Position numbers and translations under genes: made by a program. From Manis javanica (taxonomy: Eukaryota; Chordata; Mammalia; Pholidota; Manidae), in contig NC_133163.1 in assembly GCF_040802235.1 (NCBI RefSeq), positions 67,622,001-67,686,000 on the forward strand: 64,000 bases of DNA, written 5' to 3'. Below the pieces are notes generated by a model. It did not search any database. It was given only the letters and a program-made list of their open reading frames with translations, and was not told the origin of the DNA. Of this stretch, positions 13,085 through 23,695 are shown piece after piece. Within the stretch, counting starts at the first letter, position 1. Each line of letters starts with the position of its first letter.

Positions 13085-13255
13085 AAATGTATAGATTTTG
13101 GGGCTAGAAAGGTCTGATTTAGTACTCTTGTGTGGACTTGGGAAATCACTTACCTGCTTTAAGCTGAGTGATCTCATTTTGCAAATTTTTATGAAGATTA
13201 GCCATATAATGCTAGCCCTTGTCAAGTACTCAATAGAGAGTAATTTTTATTATTA
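13085..13255 (+). mobile_element. MIR SINE, sense
   Basis: Diverged MIR core: GGGGCTAGAAAGGTCTGATT, then GGACTTGGGAAATCACTTAC (the core matching 'cttgggcaagttactt'), then GATCTCATTTTGCAAATT and CTTGTCAAGTACTCAATAGA at the 3' end. Confidence 0.6.
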
Positions 13256-13374
13256 TATCATGTATGTTTTTGAAATAGTAGATTGCAGTGTAAAAACTGT
13301 GACAAATTGATATAAAACCACAAATCTAATGTAAAATATAACCAACACAGACAAATATATCAGGGTATGCTAAA

Positions 13375-13690
13375 TTATACTGAAGTAACAGATGAAAAAC
13401 CTAGGGGTTCAGCTTTAGTTACTCAGGTTCCCAGGCAGACAGAGGCACTACTTTATAATAGCTACTTCTTCTGGAACACACAGACTCCTTGGTCACGTAC
13501 AGTGTAAGAAGGTACTAGAGGACCTCACATTGCCAAACATATACTGGTACTGGAAATGGCATATATCACTTCCACCCACAACTAATTACAAAAACTAGCC
13601 AACATGGTCCTGTCCAACTGCAAGGTGGTAGAGAAATGAAATCCTCTTGTGCTTGGAAGGAAAGGAGAATCAGACAAGGTGAGGACTGAA
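13375..13690 (-). repeat. MLT1-like MaLR LTR fragment, antisense
   Basis: The block with CATATATCACTTCCACCCAC, CATGGTCCTGTCCAACTGCA and a final GACTCTGCCA resembles, on the minus strand, the start and middle of MLT1-type solitary LTRs (CTTCCTGGGCACA, CCCTTGCAGTTAGG, GTGATRYRTGTCACTTCC features). No internal viral gene is present. It directly abuts the sense L1 that follows. Confidence 0.5.
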
Positions 13691-13704
13691 AGACTCTGCC
13701 AAAA

Positions 13705-14708
13705 GACATACCACTTATATATAAAGCGTTCATAAGACTCAACACCACAAAAACAAATAATCTGATTAAACAATGGGCAGAGGACCTGAACAGACATTTC
13801 ACCAAAGAAGAAATGCAGATGGCCAGTGGGTACATAAAAATGTGCCACATCACTAATCATTAGGGAAATGCAAATCAAAACCACAATGAGACATCACCTC
13901 ACACCAGTTAGAACGGCCACTATCCAAACAACAAGAAATCACAAGTGTTGGCAAGGATGTGGAGAAAAGGGAATCCTCCTACATTGTTGGTGGGAACGTA
14001 AATTGATGTAGACACTGTGGAAAGCAGTACGGAGGTTCCTCAAAAATCTAAAAATAGAAATACCATATAGCCCCACAATTGTCCTTGAAATTTACCCAAA
14101 TAAAATAAAATCTCTAATTTGAAAAGATATATGCACCCCATATATGAATATCTACATTATGTACAATAGCCAGGTTATGGTAGCAACCTAAGAGTCCATC
14201 AATAGATGAATGAAGAAGTGGTACAGGTATACAATGGAATATTATTCAGCCATAAAAAAGAAATCCTGCCATTTGCAACAACATGGATGGACCTAGAGGG
14301 TATTATGCTCGGTGAAATAAGCCAGGCAGAGAAAGACAAATACTGTATGATTTCACTTACTTGTGGAATCTAAAAACACAACAAAACAAAATGAACAAAA
14401 CAGTAGTAGACTCCTAGACACTGAGAAGTGACTGGTTGTTACCATAGGGGAGGGGTTGGGGTGGGTTTGTGGGGAGGGTGAGGGGGATAAAATGGCACAA
14501 GAACTCTCAATGATAATATTTAAGTTGTTCACGGGCATGATAGTACAGCATGGAGAATATAGCCAATGATTCTGTAAGATCTTCCTATGTTGATAGATGG
14601 TAACTGCACTAGTGTGGTGAGGATTTAATAATATGAGTGGAACCACTGTGTTGTAAATATTTAAAACCAATGTAAGATTGTTTATCAATGATACTTCAAT
14701 AAAAAAAA
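13705..14708 (+). mobile_element. 5'-truncated L1, sense, inverted partner of the 9.4-kb L1
   Basis: The sequence starts inside the ORF2 C-terminal region (AACACCACAAAAACAAATAA, AATGGGCAGAGGACCTGAAC), passes GTAGACACTGTGGAAAGCAG and ACATGGATGGACCTAGAGGG, and ends with ATACTTCAATAAAAAAAAAT at 14,692-14,711. Its 3' kilobase is the near-identical reverse complement of 9,401-10,450; the shared G/C-rich block of the 3' UTR (14,440-14,490 versus about 9,620-9,670) is almost base for base the same. The two copies belong to one subfamily and form a large inverted repeat. Confidence 0.9.
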
Positions 14709-14924
14709 ATTTGAGAATCTGACCTTGGCCTGACTATGGAGATTAAATAATGTGGAGAAAGCCTTTATAGACAAGACACCTTTTGTATGTTAGAAATTAT
14801 AGACAGATACCTTTTATATTTAATTCAAGTATCTGTATTACCTGCTTTATTGGGGAAAACTCAACAATTGCTTAGATTTAATTTGATAAGCCACCAAAGA
14901 AAGCTTGAGATTCAGAGGTGTGGG

Positions 14925-15220
14925 GGAATTGTACTAGAGAACCAGTAAATCAGGATTCTGGGCTCAGCTCTGCCTAGAACTTTTAATGTAGCCTTGATAG
15001 TCATTCATTCCTTCTTTCATGTTGTCATTCAATTATCTACCTCCAACCAGTTGGATTTAAATCTCATCCCTGGCCCTCACTTAGTGAGATCTTAGGCTAT
15101 ACTTAATTTTCATTTCTTCATTTGTAAATGAGGATAATACCACTTATCTTATAGTGTTTTTGCCAGTATTATCCACATAAATATATTTAGAGCAGCATCT
15201 GACATGCAGTAACGCTTGGG
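14925..15220 (+). mobile_element. MIR SINE, sense, with a diverged middle
   Basis: MIR-like order: ATTCTGGGCTCAGCTCTGCC, then CATTTCTTCATTTGTAAATG followed by AGGATAATACCACTTATCTT, then GAGCAGCATCTGACATGCAG. The middle part (about 15,000-15,060) fits poorly and may be an insertion. Confidence 0.6.
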
Positions 15221-15414
15221 CTAGGGCTGAGACTAGATGGAGCAAGAGAAGTGGTACAGGTAAAATCCTGAGAGTACCTCCTTAAATTTTGCTCCCCAGG
15301 TGCCCCTCCTGCCTTACTCTAGGCCTGATCCTAGGTTGAGCCATTGTTATTCATTTATCTATGTATAGTTATTGTGAAAAGATGTAAGGAGGGGTTTTGG
15401 CATGCATACAAAAA

Positions 15415-15510
15415 TGGTTCCTACCCTATCACTTTTTGTGAGGATTATGTGAGATAGTTCACATAAAGGGTTTTTGCATGGCATCTGATACATAATAAAT
15501 ACGAAACAAA
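15415..15510 (+). mobile_element. MIR SINE 3' fragment, sense
   Basis: GTGAGGATTATGTGAGATAG, then GGCATCTGATACATAATAAA: the MIR 3' part equivalent to 'gtgaggattaaatgag' and 'agtgcctggcacatag'. Only the 3' end is recognisable. Confidence 0.5.
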
Positions 15511-16494
15511 GTGAGCTTTAAGGAAAAAGAAGCTGATGGACTAGGTAACTTCTTACATTGCCTTCCACCTCTAAAAAGGTGTATTCTCAGATCTAGTCAC
15601 TTAAAATGTTGTAACTATTGATAGTTGCCTTGAAGAAAGGTGGCACCAATATTTAGCAGTATGACTCTGTGGGGGTCAGATCATAGAAGAATAGAGAGAA
15701 AACATGTTCTCAGTCTTTAGGGTCTTACAGTCAGGCTGAAAAAAGGCAGGTGAATAAGTAAAACATATTCTCATACATATGCTATGCTATATCCAAATAC
15801 ACTTTCCATGGGGAATGGCATGTTGTTGAACTCCCTGGGAAGCTGCTTTTTCTTCCGATTGATCAGGAAAGATTTTGAAGAGGCCAGCTTTCACTATTCT
15901 GTGAAGTACTCACTTGAACAGGGCCTTGTTTAGTTTGATGGGGGTCTGGGAGAATGTTTGAAGACTGGGGTATAGAGTGGGTAGAGTCTTAGGTTTAGAG
16001 CTGGATCAGTAAAGAACTGAGAAGGTAAAGCTAGACGTATTAAAAAGTGAAATGATGGAATAAATGAACACATTTTAGCATGAGGATATGCAAGTGGTTG
16101 ATCTTGATGAACAGACCTTAAAACTTTATGGGAAGGTGATGGGACCTTTAGGGATTAATACAACTGCTTAATTGCCCATCTTTTATCACAATGAACTCTT
16201 ACATCACTGATATCTATTAGCTGTTATGTATGGGCCACAGAAGTATAGAATTGCTGAAAACCCTGGTGATTTGGCCCAAATTGGTACTGATTATACTTCT
16301 GTCAAGAGAGATTTGTTAGAATTTCTTGTTATTCATAGGTGAACTAGCTTAAGGTCCACATGCCACTCAAAAGTAGAGTGACATCTTTATATAACATAAA
16401 TTAAGTATTACTCTGGTACTTGAGGAAAATATAAGAAAAACAAACATTTCGTGGTTAATTTGGCTTTGAGGTAAAGGTGTATTAAGTGTGGATG

Positions 16495-16585
16495 CTTAAA
16501 TATTTCTTCCATGGTGTATGGCATAACAAGATATACAGTGGGTGCTCAGCAAGTACTTACAGAATGAATCAACAAATAAGTGAGA
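16495..16585 (+). mobile_element. L2 LINE 3' terminal fragment, sense
   Basis: GTGGGTGCTCAGCAAGTACT followed by TACAGAATGAATCAACAAAT corresponds to the extreme 3' end of L2 with its short tetranucleotide tail. Too short for a firm subfamily. Confidence 0.5.
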
Positions 16586-16739
16586 ATTGTCTTTGCATTT
16601 CGTGGAAGTAATTGTGCAGTGCTTATATTATTTCATATATTCTAAGGATGATGTAGAAACAGATACATGTGAAGTATACATTATAGAATTATAGAAGTAA
16701 AATGTTAATTGATGTAGATGCAATTATTCTGAGGCATTT

Positions 16740-16790
16740 TATTTTGAGACAAAAGGTGTGTATGTGTGTATGTGTGTGTAATATGTCTTT
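16740..16790. repeat. TG/TATG-rich simple repeat
   Basis: GTGTGTATGTGTGTATGTGT-type imperfect repeat over about 40 bases. Confidence 0.75.
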
Positions 16791-16889
16791 AGAATAAAAT
16801 GAACTCAATAGAAAAGTGAGTCACTAAATTTATGAGAGTGAGAGGATTTAAGAGCTACAAAAAATCTTGTGAGGACTGCAGATGGACAG

Positions 16890-17240
16890 ACTTTGGTATT
16901 CAAAAAGAACTCGCTATAGTTCATCACCATCTTAAAAGGGCTGTGGAGGCAACCTAAATGTCCATCCATCGGCCATGCAGTGTTTCTTATTGGAAGTGTT
17001 TTTGTATTTGGAGAATATTCAATCACATAGGAAGATGTTAACAAGATATTAAGTGGAAAAAGTAACTTAGAAATCAGCGTGTCACAGATTGACTCAATAA
17101 AACATGCATAGAAAGAGCATGGAATAATAAGATCTAAAATCAATAACAAGGATTATTTTTGAGAGAATCACTGATTTTTTCCCTTGTATTTTTGAAAAAA
17201 TTTTTTTACAATGGACCCATATTTTTAGAATGCTATTATA
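16890..17240 (+). mobile_element. L1M-class LINE 3' fragment, sense
   Basis: AGGCAACCTAAATGTCCATC and then AACAAGATATTAAGTGGAAA match the old L1M 3' region just after ORF2; the end, TTTTTTTACAATGGACCCAT near 17,202, matches the 'ttttacaatgagcatg' stretch near the L1M tail. No open frame survives. Confidence 0.65.
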
Positions 17241-18744
17241 TCTTAAAATTAATAAAAGACCCAAAAGGACCTACCACAATTCGAGGCACTACCATCTCTG
17301 TTTTCATGTTGAACTCACTGTCAGCCTCCCGCTGCCTCTGACCTGGATTTACCTATGCCATTGATTCTCCCTCTTGCTTGTGCCTGGATTTAGTGTCTCC
17401 TGCTGTTTCAATACAGCCACATCCTCCCAGCCCTGAATTTTACTTCATAAACTAGATTTATGAATTAGACACCACACTTGCTTTCTGGTACCTGAGCACA
17501 TTTTCAATTCCATGAATATTCATGAGTACAGCTCATAGTGGCTCTGCTCTGCCACTTCAATACATCAAAGGCAGTTTCTAGAATGGTGAGGTCATATGGT
17601 CTGTGAAGACAGTACCATTGTGGATGGATCGGATAAGAGACAGAAAGGTCAGAGAGAAGACTGTATTATAAGGGACCATTTCAGAACTGGCCAGGGACTG
17701 TGGAAAGGTCAAATTAGGCTGCTTAGCATTAAAAAAAAAGATTTGATTTGTTTGCTTAATACAGTGTAAGTACTACTGTCAACACATACAGTGTTTTAAC
17801 ATTATGAGCTTATTAAAATAGTACATATGTGGAGAATGCTCAAATCTTCACACAGTTATGCTTGAACCTAATGTACAAGTGAAAATAGGCAATGGTAATA
17901 ACATCATACAACACTGGAGACAATATTTCAGCCTGCAGGTACAATAAATGTTACTGATTGCCCAAGCTTTGTGCCAGTTCCTTTTTATCTGTCTGCTTGC
18001 TGTTTTTCATTCAAATTATAACACCTTTTCCTGAAAGATAAATTAACAGTTTTTTTTCTAGTTTTAAGTTTAGAAGCTTCGAAAAGCTTAACATAGAGTC
18101 ATTAGGCTTTGGTAAGAGGCCAAATTTAGGCAAAGCAGATCAAAAATACTTCATGTAAAATAAAAATTCAAATATGGGATGCAAGCATGGAGCTGCCTGA
18201 TTGCTGTATTTATGAGGGCCTGCAGGTTTGTTTTAATTTATTTCTGCATTCATAAATCCTTGTTTTTATTTTTTGCCCTCTTTCTCTTACTATGGGGGGT
18301 TTGTATTTGGCATTCATTTCCCCTTCCTGGTCCTTTTTTAAATAAGGAAATTATTTTTTTTTGTTATCACTCATTAGAAGATTTTTTTCAAACAGTAAAA
18401 AGCGTCCTCTATTCTTGAGTAATCATTAATTTATCTAAGGCGGAGTTACATCTTCTTGACTTTAAGAGGTATGGGTAAGCTTCTTGATTTGGAGGTACAG
18501 AATGGAGACTATGAAAGAAGATGGTAAATAATACCAGTCTGGAGCCCAAACTTCCTAATTTCAGAGGTATAAAAGCTCACACAGTCATGACTTTCCAATA
18601 GGCATTGTCTTTTAAGATGCACCTAGGTGGGGGAGGCAGTTGGGAGGTAAATGTTACCCCAGTTGGAGGACATTTCAGTGCTTTTCCTGACATCTTGGTT
18701 GGATATGCTGTTATTTCCCCAAAGTTGTAAGAAATCTTCTGCAA
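17241..18744. other. No recognised element
   Basis: Mixed, mostly AT-rich sequence. The 79-residue frame at 18,179-18,418 is hydrophobic (a T-rich coding effect) and has no recognisable motif. No gene supported. Confidence 0.45.
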
Positions 18745-18850
18745 ATCAACACTTATTATGAAATATCCACTATGTGCAATCACTTAGGATATGTATATAA
18801 AAAGCAAGATGCACGGTCCTGCTTTCAAGGTGTTTCTAATCCAGATGTGT
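18745..18850 (-). mobile_element. L2 LINE 3' fragment, antisense
   Basis: ATATCCACTATGTGCAATCA, GATATGTATATAAAAAGCAA and ACGGTCCTGCTTTCAAGGTG follow the antisense L2 3' order (short tail side, 'ggatacaaa' segment, 'ggtcctgccctcaaggag' segment). Confidence 0.55.
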
Positions 18851-18859
18851 TAATATCAT

Positions 18860-19065
18860 ACCAGTATAAAAGACTTTACAGACTTATTCATTTGATCTTT
18901 ACCACAGTGCTAAAATGTTGGTAAAGCAGACAGAATTATTTTTAATTTACAGATGATAAAACTGGTCTCAGAGAGGATAGGGTTCACACAACTGGTAAGT
19001 GGCACAGCTGGGTCCTGATGTCAAGTCACCTGATTTTGAGTCCACTTAGCTTAATGGTTCTCATC
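18860..19065 (-). mobile_element. MIR SINE, antisense
   Basis: TTTACAGATGATAAAACTGG then CTCAGAGAGGATAGGGTTCA, CACAACTGGTAAGTGGCACA and GAGTCCACTTAGCTTAATGG: the reverse MIR core ('acagatgaggaaactgag...cacacagctagtaagtggcag'). Confidence 0.75.
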
Positions 19066-19549
19066 TAGGAAGGGGTGGGAATTAGAAACACTAAGGGAAT
19101 ATTTTAAAATGCTCATTGATGGTGCCTTCACATGATGTTCAGGGATACACTTAGGGTTTAGATAACTACTCTCTCCTCCACATGTATTAGACTATGAAAG
19201 TAGGTGAAGTGAGGTGGGTGGAAGGAGTCTCATGAATGTAAACATTTAAATATATATATACATTTCTTCTCAGATGTTTTTGATATCCTTGCTCTCCACA
19301 ACTGACCCTACTGATTAAGAAGCACTGAGATAAATATTTGAATGAAAAAAGACAAAATAGGTCAGGGTACAATACCACTTGGGTAACAGACCATAAGAAT
19401 GCTGTGAATTCAGGTACCATAAATTATCACTTCTAACTCAGGTGGTCAGGGAAGTCTTTTAGAACAAGTTGGGCCTTACTGATGTCTAAGAGGAAGGTGT
19501 GAATCAGGGAGTTTCTGAGACTAAATATCAAGAGAAGCTCAACTGTATT

Positions 19550-19735
19550 TTTCTTTTGAGTGCCTCCACTTGCTATTTGACTTGAGGCAAGTTTCACAAT
19601 TTCTCTGAGGTTCATTTTTCTCATCTATAAAATGGGAGTAATAATATCCATCTTACTGGGATGTTGCACGGACTTAATGAGAAAAGATATGAAGGTGCCT
19701 GGCATAGTGCCCTCTACATAGCAGCTCTCAAAAAA
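19550..19735 (+). mobile_element. MIR SINE, sense
   Basis: CTTGCTATTTGACTTGAGGC, TTCTCATCTATAAAATGGGA, GTAATAATATCCATCTTACT and GTGCCTGGCATAGTGCCCTC give a clear MIR core and 3' end in order. Confidence 0.8.
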
Positions 19736-19769
19736 GAGGCATTTTCCTCCCCTTCTGTAAGTTCTAAAC

Positions 19770-20120
19770 AAATGAACTTTTCCTAATTCTTGGAAAACTT
19801 CATGCCATTTCCTACCTTTGCAGGGATGTCCCTGTCCCCTCATCTGTAGAGTCTGTCTATAAAGGCCTCTTTTAGAAGTTACATCCTCTAAGAAATCTCA
19901 ATGGTCCTCTCCCTGGGATGTGAAAAAAATCCTGAATTGTCTCAGAATTTCCCTACTTCTCCTGCTCTTCCTCTCAAGCCACTTTGTCTAGGATTGCATT
20001 CTGTCCTGTCTGCCTCCTATTTGCAAGCTTGTCTCTGTATCACTGCAATACCTAGCACAGGACCTTATTTTTTAGCTTGTGAACAAGTTTTGGGCATATT
20101 CAATGCAAGAGTTTTGGTGT
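19770..20120 (+). mobile_element. L2 LINE 3' fragment, sense
   Basis: Order of L2 3' UTR landmarks: TTGGAAAACTTCATGCCATT, the pyrimidine-rich TTCCTCTCAAGCC part, then GTCTCTGTATCACTGCAATA, CCTAGCACAGGACCTTATTT and GGGCATATTCAATGC. Several indels; no coding capacity. Confidence 0.6.
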
Positions 20121-21189
20121 TCCCTTTGAATCTAGCGTGATCAGGCATGGACCCTAAATTAGTTCCTTTAAGTTGGGGCCTTGCTCCAATCACTTGGGAA
20201 TTTTCTCCAGTCTATAACAGTTACACTAATCGGATTTAAAACTGACTGAACACTTTTATTATAGCCTGCCAGAGGTATGCATTAAAATTTAAAACTGTTT
20301 CTTCTTTGAACAGAAAGAAAGTACTTATGGTGTGATTATATAGGCTTAGAATTTTTCATTAAAAAGGGTTTTAAACACTTCAGCAAGTAAAAGGCAGAAT
20401 CCTATTTAATGAGTTTTTAAAGGTAGTGAAAGTAAGCAAAGTTTAACAGAATCATTTTTCCTCCTGTCACATAAAGCCCCTCTTTCACTGCAATATATCA
20501 TGCACAAATCATGGTCTTATTATTCATAAAGGATTGCCATTTGTGCCGAGCAACAGAAGACAAAGCCTATTATAAAATGAGATTATACAGAAATCTAAGA
20601 GCAGATCAGAGTGCTTCACAGCCTTCGGTTTGGAGAATATCTGAATTATAACCAAAGTGATTCTATAGAGTCCATCTTTTGAATTGAGAAGGCATTTTAT
20701 AGTCTGGGATCATCTTAAGAGGCTTACAGCCTGGATGCCTGAACACAGGTAAAGGTCTGGGAATCTGAAGGTGGTTACTGAGGTTTGGAGTTGTCCATTT
20801 GTGTGGCTCACTGCGGCAGATGGGTGCCTGAAGCCTTCTCCAGGGGGCACGGTTGTGGAGGTTGGCAGATATGGTGTCATTTAATACTGCCCTGTTCGCC
20901 ATGTGCAAATGCAGAAGCCACAGAATTCAAAGCCCAGACCTCCAGAAACAGGAAATCTAGCCAAAATATTTAGCCAAGTAATTTTATCACTGCCTTTGAA
21001 ATGGCTATGGTATGCATTTTAGTTGAGTTCACGAGCATACACATCTCAAATGAAGGACTTGGGTTGAAATAAATCTACCTCAGATCTGTTTACCCAGTGA
21101 GATCTAAAGATTTAATTTTCCAAGCATTTCTGAAACAGGAGTTGTTGGAATTAGAGCAAGGCAGCTCAGTAGCAACCAAGTTTTCTCTG
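20121..21189. other. Apparently non-repetitive sequence, possible conserved noncoding block
   Basis: No transposon landmarks were seen. The stretch at about 20,440-20,660 (including ATTGCCATTTGTGCCGAGCA) is compositionally balanced and could be conserved sequence. This is only an impression without alignment. Confidence 0.4.
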
Positions 21190-21530
21190 ATGTCAACTTT
21201 GATAGGAACAGAGTGGCTATTGGAAATGTATGTACATTCTCATTTATGGCTAATTAATAGTATTTTTGTGACTGGATATGGGGAAATGTGTCATGGGTGT
21301 CAGCACACTGCATTGCATAGTTAATATAAATTGACACTAAAGCCACATGTATCATACTTGGAAGCAAACTTTGATGAAGATGCAGTTTTAGAATTATTGT
21401 GTATACATTCTCATTTATAACTAATTAAAAGTATTTTTTATCTGGTATCTAGGAAATGTGACATGAATGTCAGCAGAATGTACTATACTTACAGTTATAT
21501 CACAATGAAGGAAAAAATATATTACCAATA
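21190..21530. repeat. Imperfect tandem duplication, period about 171 bp
   Basis: Two diverged units lie head to tail. Unit 1 has TACATTCTCATTTATGGCTA (21,233 on) then AATAGTATTTTTGTGACTGG, GGGAAATGTGTCATGGGTGT and CAGCACACTGCATTGCATAG. Unit 2 has TACATTCTCATTTATAACTA (21,404 on) then AAAAGTATTTTTTATCTGGT, AGGAAATGTGACATGAATGT and CAGCAGAATGTACTATAC. The offset of the shared TACATTCT is 171 bases. Similarity also extends upstream (CAACTTTGATAGGA versus CAAACTTTGATGAAG). The divergence indicates an old local duplication. Confidence 0.75.
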
Positions 21531-21674
21531 TGAACTTGCATGCCTCTTGAATAATTGGAGTGACCAGTTAGCTGGGAAGAGAATCCTTAAGGCCAGCTGG
21601 ACACCCAGAAGGAGGGGTAGATCTGCCAGGCCTACCCTGTTCCACCAGCACCCAAGTGGAACCTTTGGGGCTAT

Positions 21675-21790
21675 TCTGTTTCTTTCCTTGTTCTTGTTCT
21701 CCTTCTTTTCTCACTTCCTCACCCCTATTTTTCCTCCTTTCCTCTCTTCCCCTCCTTTCGTTCTTTTTTTTTTTTTTTACTCTCCCTGGA
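21675..21790. repeat. Polypyrimidine tract
   Basis: Over 100 bases of almost pure C/T on the + strand, ending in a T run of about 16 at 21,763-21,778. The 99-116-residue frames here on both strands are low-complexity artefacts. Confidence 0.85.
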
Positions 21791-21959
21791 TGCAGAAGCT
21801 GCCTTACCTGTAGGAACAGAGTGGATGTGTGTGTATGGTCATCCAGACCAGGATGACAGTTATGCATATCTTTTCTCCTTGCCTGACTAAAGGCTATAGC
21901 ATCTAAATCCTTCAGCTTTTTTTATTTTTACAATCAATTACAAAGAAATAATAATAGCT

Positions 21960-22200
21960 AATAATAACTATGTGTTAGGCATCATTCTGAAAGCCTTACC
22001 TACATATCCATTTAATTTTCTTAGTAGCCTAATGAATTAGGTACTGTATTATCTCCATTTTACAGATGGGGAAACTGAAGTCCAAAGAAATGAAATAACC
22101 TGTCAAGATCACACAACTGTAAGCGACAGGGCACAGATCTGAATGTAGTTGTCTGGCTCTAGAGTTTGTACTCTATAAACTATTATGCCAAACTGGTTCT
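21960..22200 (-). mobile_element. MIR SINE, antisense
   Basis: A well-preserved reverse MIR: TGTGTTAGGCATCATTCTGA, CATTTTACAGATGGGGAAAC, TGTCAAGATCACACAACTGT, then CTGGCTCTAGAGTTTGTACT and CTATAAACTATTATGC at the 5' end of the element. Confidence 0.85.
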
Positions 22201-22214
22201 TCATTTTTTATTTT

Positions 22215-22765
22215 GCTTTGTTTTGATATTTATTCTTTTAATGTTCTTCTTTATATGATTAATCTATGATTACTGTAAAATTTAAAAGAAGGGAAGTGTG
22301 AAGAAAAAAGCAAAAACCTACCTGAAAACCCACATTCCAGAGATGATTACCATAAGTACATTAGTGACTATGCTTTCATCTATTCTAGGCATGTAGTCAT
22401 ATTTGTACAATTTTACCTGAATGGAATATCATACATACAGTTTTTAAACAAGGATCTCTGTTTGTTTTACTAACCTCCTCCCATCTATCCCACTCTCCCA
22501 AACACATTTAACAAACTAGCATGTAAACTATTTTGAGTGTATATATCTAATTTAAAAATAAATGCTTATCAATATATTTACAAATAAAAATATTTATATA
22601 GGGATGTAGGGCTGTTCTGGGAGGCTTTTTTTTTTTTTTTTTACAAAAATGGGACATTATATACTTGCTCCTATGTTGCTCTTCTTGCTGAACAATGTCT
22701 TAGAAATTTCAGACAGCAAAGGGATTGATTTACCTCACTTTTTAATGGTTGCATTATACGGCTAA
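22215..22765 (-). mobile_element. L1M-class LINE 3' fragment, antisense
   Basis: CATTCCAGAGATGATTACCA, then a T run at about 22,626-22,642 followed by TTACAAAAATGGGACATTAT and TGCTGAACAATGTCTTAGAA, then CCTCACTTTTTAATGGTTGC: the antisense order of the old L1M 3' UTR running into the ORF2 end. It lies directly upstream of the CpG island. Confidence 0.7.
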
Positions 22766-22849
22766 TTTTATCTGCTCTTCCAATAACAAAATTCTGCCCA
22801 GTTAATACTTTACTTCTACAAATAGGGTTGTAGCTTGGTTTTCCTGCCC

Positions 22850-23260
22850 TGAGATGCGGGCTTGCGCGCACGTATTTCATTAGGGAAGTGATCCAGGGAT
22901 CAGGTGTGAAAGACTGAGGGGAGTGAAACAGAGAAGGCAGGAAAGTCAGTGCAAAGGTGTTTCTGCGAGTTGAAACCTGCGGTGCCACGGTAGGTTCTCT
23001 CTGTTTGCGGGGCCTTACCGAGCGAGCCTTAAACCTCTGTCGTTCACTTTGAGCACCACACCGCACCGGTTCAGGATCCGCTCCGCAGGCAAACCGCCCA
23101 GGTGTTTGCGGGTTGCGCAGGCGCAGGTGGCGCGAAGCACCCTGGGCCTACCGGAAGCCGGGGCGGGGCTGGCCGCAGGCGGGGTCCTGCGCCTCCGGGC
23201 CTGGGCTGCTGCCCGCGCGGTAACTGGAGTAGAAGGTGGCCTGAGAGCGAGTGGGGCCTT
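22850..23260. promoter_or_regulatory. Orphan CpG island, candidate promoter with NRF1, ETS and Sp1 sites
   Basis: This is the only CpG-dense stretch in the window: I count about 21 CpG in 23,041-23,220, against almost none in flanking kilobases. It holds an exact NRF1 palindrome TGCGCAGGCGCA at 23,114-23,125, an ETS/GABP-type site ACCGGAAGC at 23,150-23,158 and an Sp1-type GC box GGGGCGGGG at 23,160-23,168, all within 55 bases. This arrangement is typical of TATA-less mammalian promoters. Possible 5' splice donors lie on both strands: GCG|GTAACT at about 23,220 (+) and CTCG|GTAAGG near 23,020 (-). No coding first exon is recognisable, so direction and transcript are unknown. The open frames inside it on both strands are GC-driven shadows. 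Confidence 0.75.
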
Positions 23261-23589
23261 CCGTACAGCAAGTCACGCCAGCTTTCCCTTGGCTTACCCC
23301 ATGTAGGGGGTCCACGGCTTTCACGCAAAGGACAAACTCTTCCCTTTTGCTCTGGCAGTAACAATAATGTATCTTGTCTTACTACGCAACATCTTTGTAG
23401 CGGGTGCTCTATGCAGCAAATCCCCGTCTTTGCAAGTCACATGAGGTAGGTATTTTACGACGGGGTTCCAGAGACCCACAGAGATTGTGAGGGAGAGGCC
23501 ATTTGTCCCGTGTTCTCTTTCTATTCCCAGTGGGTAGCACAGTGCCTGCCGCTTCGAGGATATTCTGTCTAAGCTTTTAAAGGAAACCT

Positions 23590-23695
23590 ATGGAAGTAAT
23601 TTCCACTAAGTCAAACACCCAATACATGGCAAATCTGGCATTTAAATCTAGGACTTGTTGCCTCCCAAACCTATGTGTCTTCTATGAAACTAGTA
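23590..23695 (-). mobile_element. Probable MIR SINE fragment, antisense
   Basis: GGCATTTAAATCTAGGACTT then GTTGCCTCCCAAACCTATGT fits the reverse MIR segment 'ggatttgaacccaggtctg...gactccaaa'. Diverged; moderate support. Confidence 0.45.

Noticed and set aside
14353..14688. 111-residue minus-strand frame, repeated as a 61-residue frame at 9,573-9,758
   Set aside because: Antisense translation of the L1 3' UTR shared by the two inverted copies; not a duplicated gene.
21190..21530. Alpha-satellite origin of the 171-bp period
   Set aside because: Sequence shows no alpha-satellite words and the region is not arrayed beyond two units; the shared length is probably coincidence.
21463..21867. Open frames of 99-116 residues on both strands
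   Set aside because: They run over a polypyrimidine/polypurine tract and encode low-complexity Lys/Glu/Arg or Phe/Ser/Leu runs; no known domain.
22671..23449. Overlapping frames of 85-131 residues in and beside the CpG island
   Set aside because: Several frames on both strands are open at once because GC-rich sequence lacks stops; none resembles a known protein or shows a coding pattern.
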